The translations under genes and the position numbers were made by a program. A stretch of DNA of 64,000 nucleotides from Photorhabdus khanii NC19. GTDB taxonomy: Bacteria; Pseudomonadota; Gammaproteobacteria; Enterobacterales; Enterobacteriaceae. Location of the stretch: the NCBI RefSeq assembly GCF_000517265.1, contig NZ_AYSJ01000004.1, positions 62,001-126,000 of the forward strand, in the 5' to 3' direction. The notes under the pieces were generated by a model that was not told the origin of the DNA, made no database searches, and saw only the letters and a program-made list of their open reading frames with translations. Each line of letters starts with the position of its first letter. The stretch's first letter is position 1. Shown here piece after piece: positions 8,131 through 16,191 of the stretch.

Positions 8131-8388
8131 AACGCCAGTAAAGATAAAATCGAATATGATTAACATTGATTAAATATCAGCATTTATATACCGATATAAT
8201 CTTTGATTATCTGATTCGAGCTTATAGTGAAATAATTAAGAATGTTGCGCTTGTATCATAGTAATTATGGTGGTTAGCTACCATCATATGAGATTTTCAC
8301 AGATATGAAAGGTATGTATTTATTTGTAATTTTTATTCCGTGGAATTACTGATTTATCTCTCGAAAATAACAGTACACCGACAAGAAC

Positions 8389-8430
8389 AATATTCTGTGG
8401 GCCATTTATTATCAGCCCACAGGAAATATT
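8389..8430 (-). terminator. Hairpin at the 3' end of the siderophore operon
   Basis: CTGTGGGC and GCCCACAG pair around a 12-base loop, with outer AATATT/AATATT extending the stem. It lies 15 bases after the stop of the last ABC gene; the U-run on the minus strand is weak. Confidence 0.55.
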
Positions 8431-8444
8431 AACTATTCACTATT

Positions 8445-10190
8445 TCAAGCTAACCGCCAGTTTTGCGCAGATTGCTGTAATGTCCAAAGATCGTGGTAAA
8501 TCCCTCGATTTGCCAATAATTGCTGGTGCTGTCCTTGCTCTGCAATTTCACCATTATTCATCACCACAATTTTGTCTGCATATTCAATGGATGACAATTT
8601 ATGTGCAATAACCAACACGGTTTTATTGGCTATCAATGACTGCATCGCTAATTGGATGTCTCTTTCATTTTCCGGATCAAGCGAAGCCGTTGCTTCATCC
8701 AAAATAATCAGAGGCGCATTTTTGAGTAATGCCCTTGCGATAGAAAGCCGTTGCAATTCTCCGCCAGAAAGGTGTATCCCATCGGCACCGATTTTCGTAT
8801 TCAACCCATCAGGCAATTTATTCAGTAAACTATCCAATCTTGCCAAACAACAGACTCGCAATAATTCTTCATCACTGGCATCAGGACAGGCAATTCGCAG
8901 GTTATTACCAATCGTATCATTTAGCATGTAATGACTCTGGAATACCACACTGATATATTGCTGCCAATATTCCACCTCCATCGAAGCAATATCGACTTTC
9001 TGGTTGTAGCCGCCTACCCAAATACGTCCTTCAGAAAGTTGCCAAAAACGGGCTATTAGTGCAGCCAGCGTTGATTTTCCTGAGCCAGATGCCCCAACCA
9101 AAGCGGTCACTTTATTCGCTTCAATAGTTAGATTTATTCCTCGAAAAATTTCTGGTTTATCGGGATAAGCAAAATACACATTATCTAATTCAAGCGTCAT
9201 ATTATTGAGCTGCGGCCGGGTATTTCCCTGCGATAATTCAGGCAATTCAAATACTTTTTTAACCCGTTCTGTTGCCAGACTAAAATAATTCAACTCAGCC
9301 AGAAACATTGACATATTCAATAATGGCCGGAAAAAACGTACCGCCGCAATAAGAAATACCAGTACCTCCGCTAATGACAAGGTGTGCCCCAACCACCCCC
9401 AAGTCAGTGCGATCAATAATACGATAAATCCGCATTCCACCAACAAATTAAAACTGTATATCGGCCAGACGCCCGCTTTTTCAGCCGTTAGCGATTGCTG
9501 ATAAGTCGTCGTAAGTACATTATTCAAACGGCCAAAAGCCTGACCAAGCATCCGATAAGATTTCAACACTTTCAGGCCATCAATATACTCCATCAAAGCA
9601 TCATTAAGTTTGAATAGTAATTGCTGCATCCGACTTTGCCAGCGGCGCGCATATTGTCGCATCAGTAAATAAGCACACACCGCCAAAGGTAAAGTTGAAA
9701 GCATAGCCAGTGCCATACGCCAATCTTTTAATAATAATCCGATAGAAAAAAAACAGAGTACGGAAGCCGTTGCAATTATTGGTGCATACAAGTGCGTGAA
9801 GATATGTTCGATCATATCGATATCTTTCAGCAATGTATTATTAACGCCACTCATATCCGTCCGCTGAAAAAACCCCATCGGCATACGGCGTAAATGTTCT
9901 CCCAGATTTTTACGTAATGTACGCCCGGCATCGAAACCAATCTGTGCAATATTGAAATAAAGTGTACGAGCCAGTAATACCCGAACCAACATCAGAGCCG
10001 CACAACCGCCTACCAGTTTAAACTGATACATCATATCGGGCATATCAGAGAGCATGTCGAGAATGATGTAGTAAAGAAATGCGTAAGGCGCTGATGCCAG
10101 AAAAGCATCCAATATGGAGAGGGCCACCATACCTGAAAGCCCTTTCAGTGGTTTTCCAACCAGACGGGAAAGATTAAACGCCTTAAACAT
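8445..10190 (-). CDS. ABC transporter, fused membrane-ATPase half-transporter (YbtQ-like)
   Basis: A six-segment membrane domain (residues about 15-310) is fused to an ATPase with Walker A GASGSGKST, signature LSGGELQRLSIARAL and Walker B LIILDEATASLD. YbtP and YbtQ form the inner-membrane pair that takes up ferric yersiniabactin, and this gene with its neighbour has the same order. The start is placed at ATG 10190: it has AGGAGG upstream and overlaps the stop of the previous gene by 8 bases (ATGTTTAA). The frame is open further upstream to 10319, but that part lies inside the neighbour. At 581 residues the length fits. Direction of transport, ferric siderophore import or export, cannot be told from sequence. 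Confidence 0.85.
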   Translation of the reverse strand: MFKAFNLSRLVGKPLKGLSGMVALSILDAFLASAPYAFLYYIILDMLSDMPDMMYQFKLVGGCAALMLVRVLLARTLYFNIAQIGFDAGRTLRKNLGEHLRRMPMGFFQRTDMSGVNNTLLKDIDMIEHIFTHLYAPIIATASVLCFFSIGLLLKDWRMALAMLSTLPLAVCAYLLMRQYARRWQSRMQQLLFKLNDALMEYIDGLKVLKSYRMLGQAFGRLNNVLTTTYQQSLTAEKAGVWPIYSFNLLVECGFIVLLIALTWGWLGHTLSLAEVLVFLIAAVRFFRPLLNMSMFLAELNYFSLATERVKKVFELPELSQGNTRPQLNNMTLELDNVYFAYPDKPEIFRGINLTIEANKVTALVGASGSGKSTLAALIARFWQLSEGRIWVGGYNQKVDIASMEVEYWQQYISVVFQSHYMLNDTIGNNLRIACPDASDEELLRVCCLARLDSLLNKLPDGLNTKIGADGIHLSGGELQRLSIARALLKNAPLIILDEATASLDPENERDIQLAMQSLIANKTVLVIAHKLSSIEYADKIVVMNNGEIAEQGQHQQLLANRGIYHDLWTLQQSAQNWRLA

Positions 10191-11955
10191 GTGAAACCTC
10201 CTGGTTACGCATAGCCACATGCCAGCTTTTTGCCGCCTGATGAGCATCCCACATATTTTGATAAAGTCGGCACTCCTGCAAAAGTTGCTGATGCGTTCCT
10301 TCCGCCACTTTACCTCCATTATCCATCACAATGATTTTATTAACATTGACCAAAGTATTCAGCCGATGAGCAATCACCAGCACCGTGCGCCCTTTCATCA
10401 AATGGGACAGTGCCTGCTGGATTTTCACTTCATTTTTCGCATCCGCATAAGCGGTGGCTTCATCCAAAATTAAAACCGGAGAATCTTTTGCTATCGCTCT
10501 GGCAATAGAGATCCGTTGAGCCTGCCCGCCACTGAGCGAGCCTTGCTGAACCACGGTTTGATATCCTTGCGGTAATTCACGAACAAATTCATCAACGCAA
10601 GCCGCTTTAGCCGCAGCAATAATCTGCGATTCCGTAATATCCTGATTCCCCATCCTGATGTTATTCATAATGGTGTCTTCAAAGATAAATACATCCTGAA
10701 AGACAAAACTAACCAGCGACATTAATTGATCCAAAGGCATCGCGGTAATATCGCTTCCCCCAATCAAAATACAGCCTTGCTGATACTCATATAACCGGGG
10801 AATAAGTTGAGCCGCGGTTGTTTTCCCGGCCCCAGAAGGGCCGACAAACGCGGTAATTTCCCCTTGCCGCGCGGTGAAAGAGAGAGCATCTACCGTAGGA
10901 ATAACCGCATTATTATGGCTGAATGTGACATGTTCAAAACAGATGTCACTACCATCAATTGGCTGTGGAGCACCGCCCTCCCGTTGCCGGGGCTGCTCAG
11001 AAAAATCACGGATATTTTCCACACCTTTTAGCATTTGGCTGAACATACCCGCAAATTGCAGCAGGTTGTAGAGTGGCTCCATCAAGCCAATTCCCAACAG
11101 CATGAAGATAAATAATGTCGCCAGCGCCACATCCCCTTGGGCATACAGCCAGATACCAACGGGCATAATACATAACAATCCCAAATCCAACGCCAGCTTA
11201 AACAATGCCGCAGGCGTTCGGGTATCGACAAGCCATCCTGTGACTAATCGATGATGTTGTTCCACGGCATTGGCATACCGCTGATGGGAGTCGACTGTCA
11301 TATTGAAAGCTTTGACCAGTGGCATACTTTTCACAAAATCCACCACGCTGGTATGCAAATCTGCTACAACCTGATGATAAGCTCTGATACGCGAATCAAA
11401 CCCCTTGAAAATCCAGCACTGCATGGCAATGGCTACCGGCAAAGGGATCAACGCCAATAACGCCAACCTCCAGTCAAAGAAAAACAGCAATGTGGCCGCT
11501 GCCAGCGGTGAGACAATAGCAGCAGCAATATCCGGTAAGTGGTGAGCAATGAATGTTTCGATTCTACCAATATCGTCTGAGATGATTTTCTTCATTGTTG
11601 CAGAGGTATGACGATTAGATGTCCCCAACGGTAAATCACCCACTCGTGCAATCACTTTACGGCGTAATTCAAACAGAAGCTGGAAAGCCGCTTTATGCGA
11701 TAACAAACCGGAAAATAGTTGCAATATGATCTTACCCGCCAACGCCATGACTGCCAGACCGACCAACCACCATACCTGTGATGCAGCCGCATCCGGCTGA
11801 TGCAGAAAAGTATCTATCAGGCGATAGATCAACACATAAGGCACCAACGCCAACAAAGAGTAGATAACGGCTAAGGTCATGGAAGCGATCACGCTTTTCT
11901 TTTGAGTCCCGATCAGTTTCATCAACCAAGAAAAAGCGCTGTCATCTGATTTCAT
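10183..11955 (-). CDS. ABC transporter, fused membrane-ATPase half-transporter (YbtP-like)
   Basis: This 590-residue protein has a six-segment membrane domain (about 20-310) and an ATPase with Walker A GPSGAGKTT, signature LSGGQAQRISIARAI and Walker B LILDEATAYAD. It probably pairs with the following half-transporter at the inner membrane for ferric siderophore handling, like YbtP/YbtQ. Its ATG overlaps the stop of the MFS gene by four bases (ATGA), and its own stop overlaps the next ATG, so translation is likely coupled. The Walker B aspartate is followed by an ATA-Y-AD variant of the usual ATSALD. It is otherwise intact. Confidence 0.85.
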   Translation of the reverse strand: MKSDDSAFSWLMKLIGTQKKSVIASMTLAVIYSLLALVPYVLIYRLIDTFLHQPDAAASQVWWLVGLAVMALAGKIILQLFSGLLSHKAAFQLLFELRRKVIARVGDLPLGTSNRHTSATMKKIISDDIGRIETFIAHHLPDIAAAIVSPLAAATLLFFFDWRLALLALIPLPVAIAMQCWIFKGFDSRIRAYHQVVADLHTSVVDFVKSMPLVKAFNMTVDSHQRYANAVEQHHRLVTGWLVDTRTPAALFKLALDLGLLCIMPVGIWLYAQGDVALATLFIFMLLGIGLMEPLYNLLQFAGMFSQMLKGVENIRDFSEQPRQREGGAPQPIDGSDICFEHVTFSHNNAVIPTVDALSFTARQGEITAFVGPSGAGKTTAAQLIPRLYEYQQGCILIGGSDITAMPLDQLMSLVSFVFQDVFIFEDTIMNNIRMGNQDITESQIIAAAKAACVDEFVRELPQGYQTVVQQGSLSGGQAQRISIARAIAKDSPVLILDEATAYADAKNEVKIQQALSHLMKGRTVLVIAHRLNTLVNVNKIIVMDNGGKVAEGTHQQLLQECRLYQNMWDAHQAAKSWHVAMRNQEVSHV

Positions 11956-13223
11956 TGTGGTACCTCAACTCGCTGAGGTTGAACCGACGGGCGGTTAATG
12001 ATCGACGAAACCAGACGGAAACAAACTGCCACAATAACAATTGTGGTCACACTTCCTACCACCGCCGCATAGAAAGCATGGGTGAATCCCCAATAGTGTG
12101 CCAACGTTCCGGCAATGACCATTGCCGCACTACTACCAAGCACTTCACAACATTGCAGCAAGGTAAAATTGGTTCCTGGCTGAATAACATCCTGTTTGCT
12201 ATCACCTTCACTCCAGCACATGAAACAAGAGAAGAAAGAGACGCAGCTCAGATTGAAAAAGAAACCTTCCAACATAAAGAAGATAAAGACCATAGTGGGA
12301 TCTGTTGATGAGACAGTGAGTGAAATCGCCAGCCCTAACCAACATAACGCACTGGCAATCAGCCCACTTAATGCCAAAGTCGGGCTGGAAAACCAGCGAT
12401 GAAGAAAACCCGCCGCCAACGCGCCAGTGATATAACTGATAATTAACACACTGCCGGAAATCAGAGCAATAAATTCCAGATTAACGCCCATATCTACGAG
12501 CAGAGGTGATATCAACCCAGCACCAAGTGTGCTAGCGAACTTAAACAACAATGCCATCAAAATAACCGGCAAACTTCCCTGACGGCGGAATATTTTCCAG
12601 ACGGAAGCACTACCCGGTTTAACAGGAAGCTGCTGATCGATATTGAATTTGTCCTTATTAAGCATAAATGGAATATGGCAAACAATCTGAACCAGTAAAA
12701 AGAACAGCACCATGTTGTGCCAACCCACAGAGCTGAAAACATAAAGGCTGAGAATACCACCAACCAGCATTCCCAAACTAAACCCGGCAACCTGACCGAC
12801 ATTCACTTTGACATGACGACTGCCGGCAAAAGTGCGCACTGCCAGAGCATCAACCGCCACATCCTGGCTGGCATAAAGAAGATTAATGAATGTGAGTATG
12901 ATCAGCAAACCGATGACATCAGTTTGTGGGCTGAAAAACCACAGAGAAGCGACAGCAAGCAATGAAAGTATTTTAAATAGTTGAATCCAGGCTAATCCGG
13001 CAGAAAGTTTGCCAAATCCCCACGGTTTATGGTTTTCAATGAAAGAAGCCCAGATAAATTTGAATGCCCAAGGTAACATGCATAAACCAATAAGACCGAT
13101 AAACTGCATATCAGCCCCTTGCTGCCGTAAAATCCCCGGCAAAGCAAAAATTGCCAACCCCAGAGGAGCACCTTGCGCGCAATAAAGGCCAAATAAACCA
13201 ACAAGGTTATAATTATATTTCAT
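11952..13223 (-). CDS. MFS transporter (YbtX-like)
   Basis: This is a hydrophobic protein of 423 residues with about 12 membrane segments, starting MKYNYNLVGLFGLYCAQGAP. The family is the major facilitator superfamily, AmpG/YbtX type. In yersiniabactin loci YbtX sits beside the ABC pair; export of siderophore or related zinc handling has been proposed there. The start is put at ATG 13223 (AGGAA six to ten bases upstream) rather than the longer frame from 13337, which would add a hydrophobic extension lying inside the thioesterase gene. A 34-base gap separates it from the thioesterase gene, the only gap in this part of the operon. Confidence 0.8.
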   Translation of the reverse strand: MKYNYNLVGLFGLYCAQGAPLGLAIFALPGILRQQGADMQFIGLIGLCMLPWAFKFIWASFIENHKPWGFGKLSAGLAWIQLFKILSLLAVASLWFFSPQTDVIGLLIILTFINLLYASQDVAVDALAVRTFAGSRHVKVNVGQVAGFSLGMLVGGILSLYVFSSVGWHNMVLFFLLVQIVCHIPFMLNKDKFNIDQQLPVKPGSASVWKIFRRQGSLPVILMALLFKFASTLGAGLISPLLVDMGVNLEFIALISGSVLIISYITGALAAGFLHRWFSSPTLALSGLIASALCWLGLAISLTVSSTDPTMVFIFFMLEGFFFNLSCVSFFSCFMCWSEGDSKQDVIQPGTNFTLLQCCEVLGSSAAMVIAGTLAHYWGFTHAFYAAVVGSVTTIVIVAVCFRLVSSIINRPSVQPQRVEVPQ

Positions 13224-13257
13224 GATATTTCCTAAATTTATTGATTGCGCAATGATA

Positions 13258-14001
13258 CTATGAAGCAGCAATATTACTATTGATATAGTCAAATAAAACT
13301 GAAGATTGATCATTGAGGTAAAAATGCCCGCCATCAAATACTTTCAGTTCAAATTTATCGTTAGTTATCCACTGCCACTGCGCCATCTCTTCCGGAGAAA
13401 CTTCCGTATCGCGTTCCCCAGCGCAAGCAAATACCGGGCAATCAAGTTGTTGTTGGCAACGGCGTTGATATGTTTCAATAGCCTGAAAATCCGCACGGAA
13501 AATGGGCATTAACAATGCCTTTAATTCAGGCATGGTCTGATAATCAATCGCAGAACCACCCAGAGAAGTAATTTTGTTCAGCAGTTGCTGCTCATCCCGA
13601 CGGTGATAATCATTACCACTATTTTTGTGTGGCGGCAGACGGGCAGAAACAAATAATGCGCGAATTTTTCTACCCTGCTGTTGCATACGCAATGCCACCT
13701 CAAACGCCAGCGCAGCGCCCATGCTGTGCCCGAAAAAATAAGTCGGACGTAAAGGCAAAATATTCAAGACCTCAACCAAGCTGTCTGCTAACTGATGAAT
13801 ACAGGTTTGCAACGGCTCGCTAATCCGCGAGCCATGTCCAGGTAATTGAACGGCATAAACCGCAGTATCTTTTGAAATTCCGTCACGCCAGGGGATAAAG
13901 TATTCTGCTCTGCCCCCGGCATAATGAAAACAGATCAGTTGGCTACCGGTTCCCGGTTTTATCAGTCGCACTGCTCTATCAAGCGATACGTTATCAAACA
14001 T
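13258..14001 (-). CDS. Type II thioesterase (YbtT-like)
   Basis: An alpha/beta hydrolase of 247 residues. It shows LICFHYAGGRAEYFIPW near the N-terminus, the nucleophile elbow FGHSMGAALAFEVAL with serine, and a C-terminal His in FDGGHFYLNDQ. Such enzymes remove wrongly loaded or stalled groups from carrier proteins. The start at 14001 is preferred over upstream ATG codons because AGGGGG lies nine bases before it; the ATG overlaps the stop of the reductase gene by 8 bases. Its normal Ser nucleophile contrasts with the Cys in the terminal thioesterase of the NRPS. Confidence 0.88.
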   Translation of the reverse strand: MFDNVSLDRAVRLIKPGTGSQLICFHYAGGRAEYFIPWRDGISKDTAVYAVQLPGHGSRISEPLQTCIHQLADSLVEVLNILPLRPTYFFGHSMGAALAFEVALRMQQQGRKIRALFVSARLPPHKNSGNDYHRRDEQQLLNKITSLGGSAIDYQTMPELKALLMPIFRADFQAIETYQRRCQQQLDCPVFACAGERDTEVSPEEMAQWQWITNDKFELKVFDGGHFYLNDQSSVLFDYINSNIAAS

Positions 14002-15121
14002 AGTGAACATCCCCCTGTTGTTGCAGAAATTCGCTGATCTCCGGTTGAGGTGGAACAGGATCAGGCACATGCAAACTTTCTGGGTTACCAACCTTACTCA
14101 TTAAGGTTTTCCAAACAGAGGCCATTGTCAGTAAATATTGCGCCATGCGGGGATCAGGCCGTTCAATCTGTATGGCAAATTGCCGCAAAGCATGACGAAT
14201 AGCCTCGGGCCAGTGCTGATTCGTGATCTGTTCCAGACTTGGACAACAGTCATACAACGAAACAGAAGTTGGCGGTTTAAAGTAATGGGCAGCCTGTTGT
14301 GGTAATAGAGGCTCCCTTACCCCACTGGTTGTACGCTGACGTGGTATATGGAAGCGTGAATTCCACAACACCGGACCATGTGTATTCACCAACAGCAAAT
14401 TACCACTGGGCAGACCGACGCAAATACGTTGCATAATGTGGAAATGGTTATCAGGATCGCCGGGATCAAGCTGATTCTGCAAATTCAGGATTAATGGGAT
14501 CCCCATAATAACCCCTTGAATAGTGGTATAAGGCGGATAACTGGTGGCCTGAGTCAGCAATTGTTTATCCCAGTGATGTGCGTCGCCAAAAGCAAAAGGG
14601 GTGAATTTTCCTAATGCACGTCCCAGAATATCCAGTAAACCGCAAATCACTTGAACGCCACAGGTAGCTTCAATAAATAAAGGTTGCTGATGCTGCATAG
14701 CCTGTTGCAAATAATCAGTAAATTGCCGTACTGCCGGAACATTCGGATAGTGCGTATTGACGGAGTAACAGCAATTATTCTGGCGAGCCAGTTTCAAACA
14801 TTCCGCCACATCACGCTGATAAACCGGATGTTCCTGTAAAACATGAATTCCTCTGCTCAACAATTGTTTTGTCAGTTCACTGCCCGCGCCACCGACAATG
14901 GCAGAACGTACCACGACACAGGCAATATCAATATCATCCGGCAACTGGGAAACGTGTTCATACAAAGGTACCTGATATTCAGCCGCCAGCCGCTGCGAGC
15001 GCTCACTGCCACGGGCAATAATGCCCGCCAATTCAAAACCAGGAAAATGGGTTTTAAACGCTGACAAATAAACCTGACCGAACAACGTACCACAGACGAC
15101 GACACGTAATGGACGACTCAT
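13994..15121 (-). CDS. Thiazolinyl imine reductase (YbtU/PchG-like)
   Basis: This Gfo/Idh-type NAD(P)H enzyme reduces a carrier-bound thiazoline to a thiazolidine in yersiniabactin and pyochelin synthesis. The N-terminal fold begins RPLRVVVCGTLFGQVYLSAF, and GIHVLQEHPVYQRDVAECL is typical of the family. The length, 375 residues, matches YbtU (about 366). Its ATG overlaps the preceding stop by four bases. It implies that one of the three heterocycles in the product is a thiazolidine. Confidence 0.88.
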   Translation of the reverse strand: MSRPLRVVVCGTLFGQVYLSAFKTHFPGFELAGIIARGSERSQRLAAEYQVPLYEHVSQLPDDIDIACVVVRSAIVGGAGSELTKQLLSRGIHVLQEHPVYQRDVAECLKLARQNNCCYSVNTHYPNVPAVRQFTDYLQQAMQHQQPLFIEATCGVQVICGLLDILGRALGKFTPFAFGDAHHWDKQLLTQATSYPPYTTIQGVIMGIPLILNLQNQLDPGDPDNHFHIMQRICVGLPSGNLLLVNTHGPVLWNSRFHIPRQRTTSGVREPLLPQQAAHYFKPPTSVSLYDCCPSLEQITNQHWPEAIRHALRQFAIQIERPDPRMAQYLLTMASVWKTLMSKVGNPESLHVPDPVPPQPEISEFLQQQGDVHYV

Positions 15122-16191
15122 AGTTCCCCCTCAACATAATCTGCACTTTGACGCGGTTTTATTTCTATCTGCCAGTATTCAAAGGCCCCCATGTGCTCAA
15201 GCCCTGACAATAACTGCTCTGCATCAGCTAAATCAGACAGCCATTTCAACCCTGATTGTGGTGTTTTGAGCATCATATCCGCCGCCAATGCAGCAACGAT
15301 CCCGGTAAAACGGTAACTATCAGTAAAACGCCCTCTGGCAATGAGAGTCACGGGTTGCCCCACCAATACACCTTCTGCTTCCAGCAAAATATGTTGCTGT
15401 TGACCATAATGATGCGTTAGTTCTTCACTCTGGCTGATCAGCTGTTTAATTCCCTGCTCACCATTAAATTGATCCGTCAGCAATAGCTGACGATCTGCAA
15501 GTAAATTAAATGCAGCGAAATCAACCAGATTGAGTTGCCGGGCAACTCTTTCCAACTCAAAACTGAGATATGGCAGGGCATCAAATGCCCTGTTAGCAGT
15601 TTCAGGCTGAACATTTTTTTCTATGGCTGCCCGTTGTAACGCTCCTCCAGATAAGATATGACCTGCTTTACCATTCTGCTCATTCAAGCTATCAATAAAG
15701 TCAATGGCGGAAGTCACCGTAAAAGGTTCTATTCCGCCAAGATATGACCGCACTTTACCCATTGTTTTCAGCCGGTTCGCGGCTAAAAAAGGTAAGATCG
15801 AGGCAAATCCCGGCACATATCCCGCGCCCAAGACACAAGCGGATTTCTGTAATAAAGGGGCTAATTTTTCATCTGCGGCTAATTGCTGCCAGACAACAGG
15901 CTCTCCTGCAACATCCAAATAGTGCGTTGCCGAAGCCAATGCTGCTCTGGCAATTCTGTCCTGAATTTGCGAAGCAGGGCCTGCGGCATTAATGATCAAA
16001 GAAAACGGCTGACAAAGTTCAGCCAGTGCTTTTTCATCAAATAAATCTATCTGATGATAATCAGCTAATTCAGCACAGGGGCGACGCCCTGCACCTGACA
16101 CCTGATAACCCAATTGATTCAATGCAGCAACAACAGAGCTTCCAACTGCTCCCGTAGCGCCTATTACCAGAATTTTCCTATCCCGATTCAT
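15118..16191 (-). CDS. Saccharopine-dehydrogenase-like NAD(P)-dependent oxidoreductase
   Basis: The N-terminus KILVIGATGAVGSSVVAAL is a Rossmann dinucleotide-binding motif, followed by INAAGPASQIQDRIARAAL and THYLDVAGEP, which belong to the saccharopine dehydrogenase NAD-binding family. Length is 357 residues. The gene starts directly after the stop of the NRPS gene (no spacer) and its own stop overlaps the next ATG, so it is embedded in the operon. Yersiniabactin and pyochelin loci lack such a gene as far as I recall. It may act on a carrier-bound intermediate or on a released aldehyde or thioacid; the substrate is unknown. Confidence 0.75.
   Translation of the reverse strand: MNRDRKILVIGATGAVGSSVVAALNQLGYQVSGAGRRPCAELADYHQIDLFDEKALAELCQPFSLIINAAGPASQIQDRIARAALASATHYLDVAGEPVVWQQLAADEKLAPLLQKSACVLGAGYVPGFASILPFLAANRLKTMGKVRSYLGGIEPFTVTSAIDFIDSLNEQNGKAGHILSGGALQRAAIEKNVQPETANRAFDALPYLSFELERVARQLNLVDFAAFNLLADRQLLLTDQFNGEQGIKQLISQSEELTHHYGQQQHILLEAEGVLVGQPVTLIARGRFTDSYRFTGIVAALAADMMLKTPQSGLKWLSDLADAEQLLSGLEHMGAFEYWQIEIKPRQSADYVEGEL

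Larger units (their letters stand above)
7564..8444. other. Gene-poor stretch between effector module and siderophore locus
   Basis: About 880 bases without an intact gene. It holds IS30-type debris at 7846-8130 and the terminator of the siderophore operon at 8389-8430. Nothing recognisable was seen in 7564-7845 or 8131-8388, which are AT-rich with many stops in all frames. Confidence 0.5.

Noticed and set aside
10191-10319. N-terminal extension of the last ABC gene
   Set aside because: The extra 43 residues lie inside the upstream gene; ATG 10190 has AGGAGG and the usual overlap.
13224-13337. Hydrophobic N-terminal extension of the MFS protein
   Set aside because: It overlaps the thioesterase gene; ATG 13223 has a good ribosome site and a family-like start.
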